From contig NZ_AUFT01000021.1 of NCBI RefSeq assembly GCF_000426645.1, positions 1-64,000 of the forward strand: a stretch of 64,000 bases of DNA, in the 5' to 3' direction. The DNA is from Nakamurella lactea DSM 19367. GTDB taxonomy: Bacteria > Actinomycetota > Actinomycetes > Mycobacteriales > Nakamurellaceae. The notes beneath the pieces were generated by a model. That model was not told the DNA's origin and searched no databases. It was given only the letters and a program-made list of their open reading frames with translations. Made by a program: the position numbers and the translations under genes. Shown piece after piece: positions 52,940 through 62,562 of the stretch. How positions within the stretch are numbered: the stretch's first letter is position 1; each line of letters opens with the position of its first letter.

Positions 52940-54037
52940 TCAGCCTCCGGTCAGGGAGAGCCAGTCCGCGTAGAACAGGCCGAGTCCGATTGCCGCCGAT
53001 ACCGCGGCCAGCAGCAGGAACCGCACGAAGACCGTGGTTTCCGCCCACCCGGACAACTCGAAGTGATGATGGAACGGCGCCATCTTGAACACTCTGACCC
53101 TGCGGGTCTTGAACACCGCCACCTGGATCACCACCGAGGCCATCTCGATCACGAACAGCCCGGCGATGACGACCAACAGCAGCTCGGTCCTGGTCAGGAT
53201 CGACAGACCGGCGATCAACGCGCCGAGCGGCAGTGAACCGGTGTCCCCCATGAAGATCCGGGCCGGGTGGGCGTTCCACCACAGGAATCCAACGCAGCCG
53301 CCGACCGCGGCGGCGGCCACTACCGCCAGGTCCAGTGGATCCCGCACGTCGTAGCAGCCGGCGTACGCGGCGCTGTTCGTCGGAAGCGCCCAGCAGGCGT
53401 TGCGGAACTGGAAGAAGCAGATCGCCACATAGCCGCCGAGCACCATCACCGATGACCCGGCGGCCAGCCCGTCCAACCCGTCGGTGAGATTCACCGCATT
53501 CGACCAGGCGGCGATGAGCAGGACGGCGATGATGACGAACCCGACGGCGCCGAAGGTGATGAACTTCAGGTCGTGGGTGTACGACAGCCGCACCGAGCCG
53601 GGCGTCAACCCGTTGCTGTTCTTGAACAACAGCGCGCCGATGGCGAAGGTGACGCCGACGAAGGTCTGCCCGATCAGTTTGGCCCGCGGGTTCAGACCGA
53701 GGTTGCGCTTCATCCGGATCTTGATGAAGTCGTCGAGGAAGCCGACGACGCCGATCCCGGTGGTCAGGTACAGCAGCAGCCAGGCGGAGGCGGTCGGGCC
53801 ACCGCCGCGCTCGGTCATCAGCCGGACCAGCATCGACACCAGGTAGCCGACCCACATCGCGATCAGGATCGCCGCGCCGCCCATCGTCGGGGTGCCGCGT
53901 TTGGCCAGGTGGGACTGCGGCCCGTCCTCCCGGATCTCCTGGCCGAAGCCCGGTCGGGAGAACACCTTGATCAGGTACGGGGTGAGCATCACGGACACGA
54001 TCAGCCCGACCACCGCGGCGATCAGGATGCTCTTCAT
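52940..54037 (-). CDS. mraY: Phospho-MurNAc-pentapeptide transferase MraY
   Basis: Predicted 365-residue enzyme with ten hydrophobic segments that makes lipid I on undecaprenyl phosphate. 'GTPTMGG', 'GFLDDFIKI', 'NAVNLTDGLDGLA', 'FMGDTGSLPLG' and 'MAPFHHHFELSGWAE' are the family's catalytic and substrate motifs. ATG at 54037. Gaps of 96 bases to murD and 109 to murF, larger than other joints in the cluster. Confidence 0.97.
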   Translation of the reverse strand: MKSILIAAVVGLIVSVMLTPYLIKVFSRPGFGQEIREDGPQSHLAKRGTPTMGGAAILIAMWVGYLVSMLVRLMTERGGGPTASAWLLLYLTTGIGVVGFLDDFIKIRMKRNLGLNPRAKLIGQTFVGVTFAIGALLFKNSNGLTPGSVRLSYTHDLKFITFGAVGFVIIAVLLIAAWSNAVNLTDGLDGLAAGSSVMVLGGYVAICFFQFRNACWALPTNSAAYAGCYDVRDPLDLAVVAAAAVGGCVGFLWWNAHPARIFMGDTGSLPLGALIAGLSILTRTELLLVVIAGLFVIEMASVVIQVAVFKTRRVRVFKMAPFHHHFELSGWAETTVFVRFLLLAAVSAAIGLGLFYADWLSLTGG

Positions 54038-54146
54038 GTACTCCGATCCTGCCTCTCGTCGGATGCTCCGTGGTGCGCTGCGGTCTGTCCAGACCCTGCC
54101 AGATGGTGGACCGCCGAGACGACGCCGACACTGCGGGCGACGCAGA

Positions 54147-55598
54147 TCACGTCGGTATCTCCCCGCCGGACGCGGTGGTGATCCGGTCGCCCAGATACCG
54201 CAGGCCCGAGTCGCGGCTGGACTTGAACAGCACCACGTCGCCGGCGGTCAGCAACTGCCGGAGCAGATCGTGTGCCTCATCGATGCCAGGTACCTGCTGC
54301 ACCTCGTCCGCCGGCACTCCGGCGCTCAGCGCTCCCTCGGCGATGCCGGCGGTTCCCGGGCCGACGGCGAGCAGCCGCCGGACGCCGAGCTCGCCGGCCA
54401 GCGTCCCGACCGCCCGGTGCGCATCGGCGGAGCTGTCGCCCAGCTCGCGCATCTCTCCCAGTACCGCGATCGTCCGGCGGCCCCGGCCGAGTTGGGCAAG
54501 CGCACGCAACGCGGCGGCCATCGATTCCGGGTTGGCGTTGTAGGCGTCGTTGATCAGCAGCACCCCGGTCGGCAGCTCGTGCACCTCCATCCGCCAGCGA
54601 CTGATCGGGGTCGCCGTCCGGAGCTCGTTGACGATGCCGCGCAGCGACATTCCGAGCGCGCCGGCGGTGGCGATCGCGGCCAGGGCGTTACCGACCTGGT
54701 GTGCACCGTGGAAGCCGAGGGCGATCCGGACTCCACCGATCTCCCGGTCGCCGCCGGGGGTCGGCAGCACGCCGGTCAGCGTGAAACCGGCCCGGCCGTT
54801 GTCATCGAGTTGCACCTCGGTCGCCCGCAGATCGGCGGTGTCCGACAGCCCGACGGTCAGCACCCGCGCCGCAGTCTGCTCCCGCATCGCCAGCACCCTG
54901 GCGTCGTCGGCGTTGAGCACGGCCAGGCCGCCGCGCTCGGCTGACGGAAGTGCCTGCACCAGTTCGGCTTTCGTTCGCGCGATCGCCTCGACGGAGCCGA
55001 ACTCGCCGACGTGCGCGCTGCCGACGTTGAGCACGATGCCGATCCTGGGTGGCGCGATGGACGTCAGGTAGTGGATGTGCCCGACGCCGGCGGCACCCAT
55101 CTCGGCCACCAGGAACCGGGTGCTGGTGTCCACCCGGCAGACCGTCAGCGGCACTCCGACCTCGGAGTTGTAGGAACCCTCCGGCGCGACCGTCGGACCG
55201 AAACTCCCGAGCAGCTGACCGAGCAGGTCCTTGGTCGAGGTCTTGCCGGAACTGCCGGTGATCCCGACGATCTGCAGGCCGCCGAGCACCGCCGCGTCCG
55301 CGACCGCCCTGGCGAGCGCGGCGAACGCCGCCTGGACGTCCTCGACGACGACGGTCGGCATGCCGTCGACCGGCCGGCTGCCCAGAACGGAGAGCGCGCC
55401 GTTGGCGGCGGCGGCGGCGGCGAAATCGTGCCCGTCGGCGTGTTCACCGACCCTGGCGACGTACAGGCTGCCCTGCTCCGCCTTGCGGGAGTCGGTGACC
55501 ACCCCCGTCACCGGGATCCCGGCGGCCGGCTGCGCGCCGTCGGAGTACAGGGTCCCGCCGGTGATCTCAGCGATCCGGCCCAACCGCATCCGGATCAC
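54147..55598 (-). CDS. murF: UDP-MurNAc-tripeptide:D-Ala-D-Ala ligase MurF
   Basis: Predicted 483-residue ligase completing the pentapeptide. 'GITGSSGKTSTKDLLGQLL' is the ATP loop, 'VAEMGAAGVGHI' the metal/carbamate region and 'LINDAYNANPESM' is typical of MurF. GTG start overlaps the murE stop by GTGA. Confidence 0.96.
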   Translation of the reverse strand: MIRMRLGRIAEITGGTLYSDGAQPAAGIPVTGVVTDSRKAEQGSLYVARVGEHADGHDFAAAAAANGALSVLGSRPVDGMPTVVVEDVQAAFAALARAVADAAVLGGLQIVGITGSSGKTSTKDLLGQLLGSFGPTVAPEGSYNSEVGVPLTVCRVDTSTRFLVAEMGAAGVGHIHYLTSIAPPRIGIVLNVGSAHVGEFGSVEAIARTKAELVQALPSAERGGLAVLNADDARVLAMREQTAARVLTVGLSDTADLRATEVQLDDNGRAGFTLTGVLPTPGGDREIGGVRIALGFHGAHQVGNALAAIATAGALGMSLRGIVNELRTATPISRWRMEVHELPTGVLLINDAYNANPESMAAALRALAQLGRGRRTIAVLGEMRELGDSSADAHRAVGTLAGELGVRRLLAVGPGTAGIAEGALSAGVPADEVQQVPGIDEAHDLLRQLLTAGDVVLFKSSRDSGLRYLGDRITTASGGEIPT

Positions 55599-57163
55599 GA
55601 TGCTCCCCCGACCCGATCGGTGAGCGCCGCCCTGAGTTCCTGCACGTCGGAGAACGGATGCTTGACGCCGGCGATCTCCTGGCCGGTCTCGTGGCCCTTA
55701 CCGGCGATCACCACCGCGTCGCCGGGTCCGGCCAGCGCCACCGCCGCCGCGATCGCCGCCCGCCGGTCGCCGATCTCCTGGATGTCCGCCGTGCCGGCGG
55801 TCTTGCGCGCGCCGGCCAGCACCGCCGCCCTGATCAGGGCGGCCTCCTCCGAGCGCGGGTTGTCGTCGGTGACGATCAACACGTCGGAGCGCCGGGCGGC
55901 CTCGGCGCCCATCATCGGACGCTTGCCGGTGTCCCGGTCGCCGCCGGCGCCGACCACCGAGATGATCCGACCTGGCACGCTGCCGCGGACCGCGTCCAGC
56001 ACCGCGACCAACGCCGCCGGTTTGTGCGCGTAGTCGACCACCGCGAGGAAATCCTGCCCGGCGTCGACCCGCTGCATCCGGCCGGGCACGTGCACGGTCG
56101 ACATCGCCTGCGCGGCGAGCACCGGGTCATGGCCGGCCGCCTGCACGCAGGCGACCGCGGTCAGCGCGTTGGCAACGTTGAACGCGCCGGGCAGCGCCAG
56201 CTCCATCGTCAGCCGCAGTCCGTCCGGCCCGGCCAGCTCGATCCGTTGCCGCCCGGTCGGGTCGGCGGCCACCGCCAACGCCCGCCAGTCCGCGTCGGCG
56301 GCCCCGGCCGCCGATACCGTCAGCCCGTCGGGATGATCGGCGGCGAGCCGCCGCCCGTACTCATCGTCGATGTCGAACACGGCCCGGTCGGAGCGGCCGT
56401 CGAACAGCTTCGACTTGGCCGCGAAATAGTCCTCCATGTCCGGGTGGAAGTCCAGGTGGTCCTGGCTCAGGTTGGTGAAAGCGCCTACGGCGTAATGGGT
56501 TCCGCCGACCCGGCCAAGCGCCAACGCATGCGATGACACTTCCATCGCGACCGCCTGCACACCGCGCTCGAGCATCACCGCCAGCAGCGCCTGAAGGTCA
56601 GGTGCCTCCGGCGTGGTGAACATGCTGGGCAGCACCTCGGCATCCGGCACGCTGCCGCCGATCCTGGTCATCACGGTGCCGATCAACCCGGTGCGCAGCC
56701 CCTGGGCGGCGAGCGCCGCCTCCACCAGGAAACAGGTGGTGGTCTTCCCCGATGTCCCGGTGATGCCGATGATCGGCAGCCGTCGGGACGGATCACCGTA
56801 GATCCGCGCTGCGGCGCCGCCGAGCGCCTGGCGCGGGTCCGCGACGATCAGCAACGGAACTCCGGCGGCGGCCGGTTGTTCAGCGATCAGCTCGGCGCCG
56901 GCCGGGTCGGTGAGCACCGCCACCGCACCGGCCGCGACCGCCTGGCCGGCAAAGTTCGCGCCGTGCACGTTCGCGCCGGCCAGGCCGGCGAACAGGTCGC
57001 CGGGATGGACGTCGCCGCCGCGCAGGGTGGCGCCGGTGACCAGCGGGTCGACACCGCCGGCCGGAGCTTCGACCAGCCGTGCGCCGACGGCCGTCGCCAG
57101 GTCCGAGAGCCGGGCGCCGGGGGTCGATTCCGGCCGCGAAGAAGTGGTGGGCACGACTGCCAA
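55595..57163 (-). CDS. murE: UDP-MurNAc-dipeptide:meso-DAP ligase MurE
   Basis: Predicted 522-residue ligase. ATP loop 'GITGTSGKTTTCFLVEAAL', 'NLSQDHLDFH' and the substrate-choice motif 'DNPRSEE': DNPR marks enzymes adding meso-diaminopimelate rather than lysine. The wall should therefore contain meso-DAP. Start 2 bases from the ftsI stop. Confidence 0.96.
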   Translation of the reverse strand: MAVVPTTSSRPESTPGARLSDLATAVGARLVEAPAGGVDPLVTGATLRGGDVHPGDLFAGLAGANVHGANFAGQAVAAGAVAVLTDPAGAELIAEQPAAAGVPLLIVADPRQALGGAAARIYGDPSRRLPIIGITGTSGKTTTCFLVEAALAAQGLRTGLIGTVMTRIGGSVPDAEVLPSMFTTPEAPDLQALLAVMLERGVQAVAMEVSSHALALGRVGGTHYAVGAFTNLSQDHLDFHPDMEDYFAAKSKLFDGRSDRAVFDIDDEYGRRLAADHPDGLTVSAAGAADADWRALAVAADPTGRQRIELAGPDGLRLTMELALPGAFNVANALTAVACVQAAGHDPVLAAQAMSTVHVPGRMQRVDAGQDFLAVVDYAHKPAALVAVLDAVRGSVPGRIISVVGAGGDRDTGKRPMMGAEAARRSDVLIVTDDNPRSEEAALIRAAVLAGARKTAGTADIQEIGDRRAAIAAAVALAGPGDAVVIAGKGHETGQEIAGVKHPFSDVQELRAALTDRVGGAS

Positions 57164-57165
57164 CG

Positions 57166-59586
57166 CTACCCGCCGAGATTGACGTACAGGTCCCGCACCG
57201 GCGCGGCCTCGGCGGACGGCGGCACGTTCATCGCGTCCATCAGGTATGCCCCGAGATCGTGGAACATCGGGGCCGCGCTGGTGCCACCTTCACGGTCGCC
57301 GCCCGGCCGGTCCAACGAGATCACCACCACGTACTGCGGGTTGTCCGCCGGCAGGAAGCCGGCGAAGGTCGTGGTGTACATCGAATCGGAGTACTTGCCG
57401 TCGACGAACTGCTGAGCGGTACCCGTCTTGCCGGCCACCTGATAACCGGTGATCGCTGCCGCCGGGGCGGTGCCGCGGTGGGCCATGTCGCCGTCCTGCA
57501 CGGTCGCGGTCAGCATCGACCGCAGGGTCTTCGCGGTGGTCGCGTCGATCACCCGGGTGCCGGCCGCCGCCGGCGTCTCGGTGGTGGTGCCGTCGGTGGT
57601 GGTCGCCTGCACCAGCGACGGCGGCAGCCGCACCCCGTCGTTGGCGATCGTCTGGTACACCGCGGCCAACTGCACCATGGTCATGCTGACGCCCTGCCCG
57701 ATCGGCACGTTCGCAAAGGTCGAGGCGGTCCACTGCGATTTCGCCGGGTCGGCGCTCCAGACCGGCAACCTGCCGGGCGACTCACCGCTGAGTTGGATGC
57801 CGGTCTTCTTGCCGATGCCGAACTTCGTGATCATCGAGTAGTAGTCCTTGACCCCGACCTCGTTGGCCAGCATCAACGTCCCGACATTGCTGGACTTGGC
57901 CAGGATCCCGGTAGCCGTCATGTCGACCGGCCCGTGGGACCATGCGTCGCCGACGGTGATCCCGCCGGTGGTGATCTGCCCGTCGACACTGAGCACGGTG
58001 TTCGGGGTGATCAGTCGCTTCTGCAGGGCCGCGGCGAAGGTCACCACTTTGTTCACCGAGCCCGGCTCGATCGGGTCCGCGATCCATTGGTTCGACCACT
58101 CGGCGGGGCTCTTGTCCGTCAGGAACTGCTTGGGGGTGTAGGAGGCGCCGGCGACGATCTTGCCGGTCTTCGTCTCCTCGATCATCACGTTGCCGCCGTG
58201 CGCGCCCATCTCGGTCACGTACTGCTGAAGCACCTGCTGGGCGCGGTACTGCACGTCGGTGTCCAGGGTCAGCTGGATCGAGGTGCCGTCGGTGGCCGGG
58301 GTCTCGCCGCGCACGGTACCGGGGATCGGTGTGCCCTGGGTGTCCACGTCGACGTCCCGGGATCCGGGGGTACCGGCCAGCGTTGCGTCGTAACGGTTCT
58401 CGATGCCGGACAGGCCCCGCCCGTCCCATCCGGTGGTGCCGACAACGGAGGTGGCGATGCCGGCATTCGGATACTCCCGGACGTCCTGCCGATCGGGCAC
58501 GAGAGCGTTGAGTGCCTTGTCCTTCGCCGTGATGCTCAGGTGCAGCCGGTCCTGTTGCGTCACCTTCTGGCCGGGCTCGGCCTCCGTCTTGGGGAAGCCG
58601 TACAGCAGCAGCGGGCGCACCTTTTCCAGGATGGCGTCGCTCTGCGCCGGCATCACCTTGTCGGCGACGTAGACGTATTTCTTGGTGCCGGACATCTTCT
58701 TGATCAGACCGGCCCTGGTGAGGCCTTTCGCCGCGGCACTGTCGGCCAGGGTGGACAGGATGACGTCGGCCACCGCGCCCCGCTGCCGGTCGTCGGCGAA
58801 CAGGGTCGGTCGGACGGCGAGCCGGCGGCCCTCGACGCTGAATGCCAACTGCACTCCGTTGCGATCGGTGATCGATCCGCGCTGGGCAGGCAGATCGATG
58901 GTCCGTTCCCGCTGGTTCTCGCCGGCCGCGGCGTAGGCGGCGGCGTCAACCGTCTGGATCAGCACCAACTTGGTGAGGCCGACGCCGAGCAACGCCAGCA
59001 TCACCACCAACGCCGTCCGGCCCCTGGCCTTGTGGTTGACCCTGGCGGCGGCAGACTTGCGGACCCGGCGACCGCGGACCGACTTCGGCTTCTTTCGCGG
59101 CTTCGGGGCGCTGACCACCCTGACGCGCTCCCGTTCGACGCCGGCCGGTCGGCCGCGGGTCGGTACCGGACGGGACGGCGACCGGCGCCGCCCACCCTGC
59201 CCGGTCGCCTGGCCACGCTCGGTGCTGCGTCGCTGTTCGGTGCTGCGTCGCTGTTCGGTGCTGCGTCGCTGTTCGGTGCTGCGTCGCTGTTCGCCGCCGC
59301 GCCGCTGGTCGGCGCCGCGGTCGGTCCGCGCCCGTTGCGGACGGGGTTGACCGGAATCATCCTTCGGCCGGGCCATGGTGCCCGCGGAGCTGCGGACGGA
59401 GGCCGACGCCGGCCGGCCGGTGCCGGTCGACCTGACCGCGCCGGTCGACCGGCCCCCGGCGTTCGACCGGGCCGGCCGGCCGCCGCCCGCCGCTGCCGAG
59501 CCGGCGCCCCCAACGGTCTGCCGGCTGTCGCCGGGGCGGCCGGACCGACCCTGACCGGTGGACGCCGTGGGACGGTGCGCCATCAT
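57166..59586 (-). CDS. ftsI: Septal transpeptidase FtsI (PBP3/PbpB) with long N-terminus
   Basis: Predicted 806-residue class B penicillin-binding protein. A basic, disordered cytoplasmic N-terminus of ~190 residues, including four 'EQRRST' repeats near 99-122, precedes the transmembrane helix (~191-211) and the pedestal domain. The transpeptidase motifs are SxxK at Ser510-Lys513 ('SVNK'), SxN at 565-567 ('SSN') and KTG at 720-722. Typical mycobacterial PbpB is under 700 residues, so the extension is notable; a start at the internal Met71 is possible, but ATG 59586 overlaps the ftsL stop. Confidence 0.95.
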   Translation of the reverse strand: MMAHRPTASTGQGRSGRPGDSRQTVGGAGSAAAGGGRPARSNAGGRSTGAVRSTGTGRPASASVRSSAGTMARPKDDSGQPRPQRARTDRGADQRRGGEQRRSTEQRRSTEQRRSTEQRRSTERGQATGQGGRRRSPSRPVPTRGRPAGVERERVRVVSAPKPRKKPKSVRGRRVRKSAAARVNHKARGRTALVVMLALLGVGLTKLVLIQTVDAAAYAAAGENQRERTIDLPAQRGSITDRNGVQLAFSVEGRRLAVRPTLFADDRQRGAVADVILSTLADSAAAKGLTRAGLIKKMSGTKKYVYVADKVMPAQSDAILEKVRPLLLYGFPKTEAEPGQKVTQQDRLHLSITAKDKALNALVPDRQDVREYPNAGIATSVVGTTGWDGRGLSGIENRYDATLAGTPGSRDVDVDTQGTPIPGTVRGETPATDGTSIQLTLDTDVQYRAQQVLQQYVTEMGAHGGNVMIEETKTGKIVAGASYTPKQFLTDKSPAEWSNQWIADPIEPGSVNKVVTFAAALQKRLITPNTVLSVDGQITTGGITVGDAWSHGPVDMTATGILAKSSNVGTLMLANEVGVKDYYSMITKFGIGKKTGIQLSGESPGRLPVWSADPAKSQWTASTFANVPIGQGVSMTMVQLAAVYQTIANDGVRLPPSLVQATTTDGTTTETPAAAGTRVIDATTAKTLRSMLTATVQDGDMAHRGTAPAAAITGYQVAGKTGTAQQFVDGKYSDSMYTTTFAGFLPADNPQYVVVISLDRPGGDREGGTSAAPMFHDLGAYLMDAMNVPPSAEAAPVRDLYVNLGG
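59219..59290. repeat. 18-bp tandem repeat in the ftsI 5' region
   Basis: Four identical units of TCGGTGCTGCGTCGCTGT (plus strand) at 59219, 59237, 59255 and 59273 encode 'EQRRST' repeats in the FtsI cytoplasmic tail. Exact identity suggests recent or ongoing length change. Confidence 0.95.
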
Positions 59587-60377
59587 CGACCTGCCTTGCT
59601 GGTGTTCGTGGTGGTCTTTGCCGCCGCTGTCGTCTTTGCCGCCGCTGTCGTCTTTGCCGCCGCTGTCGTCTTTGCGGCCGTGGTCTTCGCGGCCGTCGTC
59701 TTCGCTGCCGCCGTTTTCGCTGCCGTCGTTTTCGCTGCCGTCGTTCTCGCCGGTGCAGTGCTACCCGGTGCGGTGCTACCCGGTGCAGTGCTTCCCGGTG
59801 TGCTGGCCGGGGCGGGCGCGGCCGGCGCGGAGGTTGCCGGACGCGGCGTGCCGATCACCGTCGCGCTGCCCTTCGTCATCACGATCACTGCGGGATCAAC
59901 CGCCTGCACCAGTCCCATTTGTTGTGCCTTGCGGGCGATCTCGGAGATCGAGTCGAGCCCGGCGATATCCCGCTGCAGCGACTCGACCTGCAGCCGAAGG
60001 TCAACAGCGCGCTCCTGCGAGTCGGTGGTCCGCATGCCGACCTCGTCGGTCCTGGTGTTCAGGTAGAGCACGCCGACGCCCCCGGTCGCCAGCAACGCGA
60101 TCACCACGATGACGAACGGGATCTTGGCCATCGTTTCGCGGATCGGCACCCCGACCATCGTCAGTCTCGGGTCGGCCATCCGCTCGGCCCGCCGCCGACG
60201 GCGATCGTAGGCCCGGTCCGCGGCCGACTTCTGTTTCACCGCAGCCGTTCTGGTGCTCGGCGCGGGCCGGGCATGCTGGCGACCAGCGGCCCGGACACGC
60301 CCAGCATCGGTAGCGGCGGCGCCGGACGGCCGGCGGCTCGGGCGCGGACGCCCGTTCCTGGGTGCAGTGGTGGTCAT
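59583..60377 (-). CDS. ftsL: FtsL-like divisome protein with Ala/Lys/Thr tail
   Basis: Predicted 264-residue single-pass protein in the ftsL position. Basic cytoplasmic N-terminus (~80 residues), transmembrane helix (~86-106), then a short coiled coil ('[32 protein letters not shown]') typical of FtsL. Residues ~160-264 are low complexity, with 'GSTAP' units then many 'TTAAAK' units, possibly wall-interacting. Sequence identity to FtsL is low, as usual; the call rests on topology and position. Overlaps rsmH and ftsI by 4 bases each. Confidence 0.85.
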   Translation of the reverse strand: MTTTAPRNGRPRPSRRPSGAAATDAGRVRAAGRQHARPAPSTRTAAVKQKSAADRAYDRRRRRAERMADPRLTMVGVPIRETMAKIPFVIVVIALLATGGVGVLYLNTRTDEVGMRTTDSQERAVDLRLQVESLQRDIAGLDSISEIARKAQQMGLVQAVDPAVIVMTKGSATVIGTPRPATSAPAAPAPASTPGSTAPGSTAPGSTAPARTTAAKTTAAKTAAAKTTAAKTTAAKTTAAAKTTAAAKTTAAAKTTTNTSKAGR

Positions 60378-61381
60378 GCCGCCCTCCGAATGCGTTCGGC
60401 AGCCCGCAGTCGCGCCGATGCGGCCCGCGGATTCTCGGTGATCTCCTGGTCGGTCGGTGCCTGCATCCCCCGCACCAGCAGCCGGAACTCCGGCGAGTGC
60501 TCGGGCAGATCCACCGGCAGGTCGAGCGGTGTGGTGCTCACCGTGCGACCGGCGATGGCGCGTTTGACCAACCGGTCCTCGAGCGAGTGATAGCTCAGCA
60601 CGACCAGCCGCCCACCGACCGAAAGGTGGTTCAGCGCCAGCGGAACGGCCCGTTCAACGGCGCCGAGTTCATCGTTGACGGCGATCCGCAGGGCCTGGAA
60701 GGTGCGCTTGGCGGGGTTGCCGCCGGTTCGCCGGGTGGCGGCCGGGATGGCCTCCCGGACCACGGCCACCAGCCGTGCACTGGTGGTGAACGGCTCCTTG
60801 ACCCGCTCACGGACCACCGCTGAGACGATCCGGGGGGCGAACCGCTCCTCACCGTACTCGCGCAGGATCTTCACCAGCTCGCCCGGCGCCGCGGTGTTCA
60901 GCAGCTCGCTGGCCGGCCGTCCGGTGGTCGGGTCCATCCGCATGTCAAGCGGCCCGTCCTGGGCGTAGGCGAAACCGCGGCCCGCTTCGTCCAGCTGGAG
61001 CGAGGAGACGCCGAGGTCGAAGAATGCCGCGGTGATCTCGCCATCGGCCAGATCGGTTGCCACCTCCCCGATCTCGTCGAAGACGGCGTGCACCAGGCGC
61101 ACCCGGTCGGCGAACCCGGCGGCGGCGATCCGGCGGCCGGCGATGTCCAGCGCTGCCGGGTCACGATCCAGGCCGATCACCTGCAGGCCAGGGTGCTCGG
61201 CCAGGAACCGAAGGGTGTGCCCGGCCATCCCGAGTGTGGCATCGACCAACACGGCGCCCGGTGCGCTCAAAGCGGGGGCGAGCAACTCGGACACCCGGCC
61301 GGCGAGCACCGGAATGTGAATGGTGGACAAGGGATCCGGGTCCGAACCCGGAACCGGGGGATGTTGCTGGTCGCGATCCAC
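60374..61381 (-). CDS. rsmH: 16S rRNA m4C1402 methyltransferase RsmH (MraW)
   Basis: Predicted 335-residue methyltransferase modifying the ribosomal P site. '[13 protein letters not shown]', '[11 protein letters not shown]' (SAM loop), '[30 protein letters not shown]', '[18 protein letters not shown]' and '[15 protein letters not shown]' are diagnostic. The GTG at 61381 is chosen because GGGAGGGG lies about 5 bases upstream; longer in-frame starts exist but give a low-complexity N-terminus. Confidence 0.94.
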   Translation of the reverse strand: MDRDQQHPPVPGSDPDPLSTIHIPVLAGRVSELLAPALSAPGAVLVDATLGMAGHTLRFLAEHPGLQVIGLDRDPAALDIAGRRIAAAGFADRVRLVHAVFDEIGEVATDLADGEITAAFFDLGVSSLQLDEAGRGFAYAQDGPLDMRMDPTTGRPASELLNTAAPGELVKILREYGEERFAPRIVSAVVRERVKEPFTTSARLVAVVREAIPAATRRTGGNPAKRTFQALRIAVNDELGAVERAVPLALNHLSVGGRLVVLSYHSLEDRLVKRAIAGRTVSTTPLDLPVDLPEHSPEFRLLVRGMQAPTDQEITENPRAASARLRAAERIRRAA

Positions 61382-61592
61382 CTGTCCCCTCCCGGGTCGG
61401 CTGGCGGGTGTCCTGACGGTCGTGATGGTCGAGCTCCGGGGGGCTCGGTTCCGATGGGGGCTTGCGGTGGTGCTCTGCTGGATCACTGAGTCCTGGTCCC
61501 CACCCGCCGTCGGTACCTGGCGCGGGGGAAGTCGCGTCAGGGACGTCGGCGGGTGCAGGCCGGGCGGCAGGAGCCGGCGGCGCACTCGGCGG

Positions 61593-62033
61593 TCAGAGGG
61601 GGTTGAGCGTCCCCCTCTCCGGGTTGGCGTAGGCCGCCTCCTGGCGGGCCTCGTAGTCGGCCCACTCGGCGGCGTCCCAGATCTCCATCCGCAGACCGAT
61701 GCCGGTGATCACCACGTCCTTGTCCAGCTGGGCGTACTGCCGCATCCTGGCGGGCACGGTGATCCGGCCCTGTCCGTCCGGGTGCTGCTGGTCGGTGTTG
61801 GCGAGCATGTAGCGCTGGTAGCCGCGGGCGCGTTCGTCCGTCACCTCGGCGTTGATCGCACTGTGCGCGAAGGTGCCGAAGCCCTCGGGGGTGAAGACGT
61901 ACAGGCAGCGGTCCTGTCCCTTGGTCAGCATGACGCCGCCGGCGAAGTCGTCGCGGTACTTGGCCGGCAGGGTGATCCGGCCCTTGTCGTCCATCCGGGG
62001 GGTGTAGGTGCCGAGAAACCCGTTGTCCGCCAT
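61593..62033 (-). CDS. mraZ: Transcriptional regulator MraZ
   Basis: Predicted 146-residue protein with two AbrB-like MraZ repeats, each with the DxxGRxxxP...R form ('[13 protein letters not shown]' and '[13 protein letters not shown]'). MraZ assembles into rings and binds spaced TGGG boxes in front of its own operon. ATG at 62033 with GGGAGGTGA upstream. First gene of the dcw cluster; 211 bases separate it from rsmH. Confidence 0.96.
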   Translation of the reverse strand: MADNGFLGTYTPRMDDKGRITLPAKYRDDFAGGVMLTKGQDRCLYVFTPEGFGTFAHSAINAEVTDERARGYQRYMLANTDQQHPDGQGRITVPARMRQYAQLDKDVVITGIGLRMEIWDAAEWADYEARQEAAYANPERGTLNPL

Positions 62034-62150
62034 CTGCCGGTCACCTCCCAACCTCCTGTGTGCGTCTTCGGCGGTGCCGCCGCCGGGCCGTTCGTCCGGT
62101 CCGCCGGACCACCACTGCTGGTGGTGGATCTGCCCGCTGACCCCAGACTG

Positions 62151-62188
62151 TGCCACATCTCCCCACTTTCTGCCACCATCTGCCCCCA
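62151..62188 (-). promoter_or_regulatory. MraZ-box operator upstream of mraZ
   Basis: On the minus strand four TGG-starting boxes occur in two pairs: TGGGG-N5-TGGTG (62188-62174) and TGGGG-N5-TGGCA (62165-62151). The 10-base spacing inside each pair is that of known MraZ sites (TGGGN boxes with 5-base gaps). They lie about 120-155 bases before the mraZ start. The rest of the 529-base divergent gap 62034-62562 (mraZ/moxR) shows no other element I can support. Confidence 0.7.
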
Positions 62189-62562
62189 TTTCCTCCAACG
62201 AACCTCCGAACGGGTGACGCACGGCGCGTTGCTGCAGGTCATCGGGGGTGGCTGACGGTGGGGCGGCGCCCTGACACGCCGGGCCATCCGGCGTCCGTCG
62301 GGCCGCCGGTCCGGCCCGCCACCTGCTCGAACACCCCACGGGACGGTCGGGACAGCGGTTCCGGATCGGTGGCGACCGAACCGTGGGGCGAGGTGGGGCA
62401 GGTGGGGCTTCGGTGGGTTCCGGACCGCCGCCCGACCGATTGACACGAGCAAATCGGTCCAGGCCGCTACCGACGGGCCGCCGGTTTGGCAGACTGAACC
62501 TTTCGGCACCCTGCCGCGTGACCCCTGGCAGGTGCATCTGACTCCGACCGGGAGGCTCTCGC

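Noticed and set aside
57079-60066. A 995-codon plus-strand open frame opposite ftsI and ftsL
   Set aside because: Shadow of genuine genes; its 'LFGAAS' and 'VVFAA' repeats are only the complementary translation of the FtsI and FtsL repeats.
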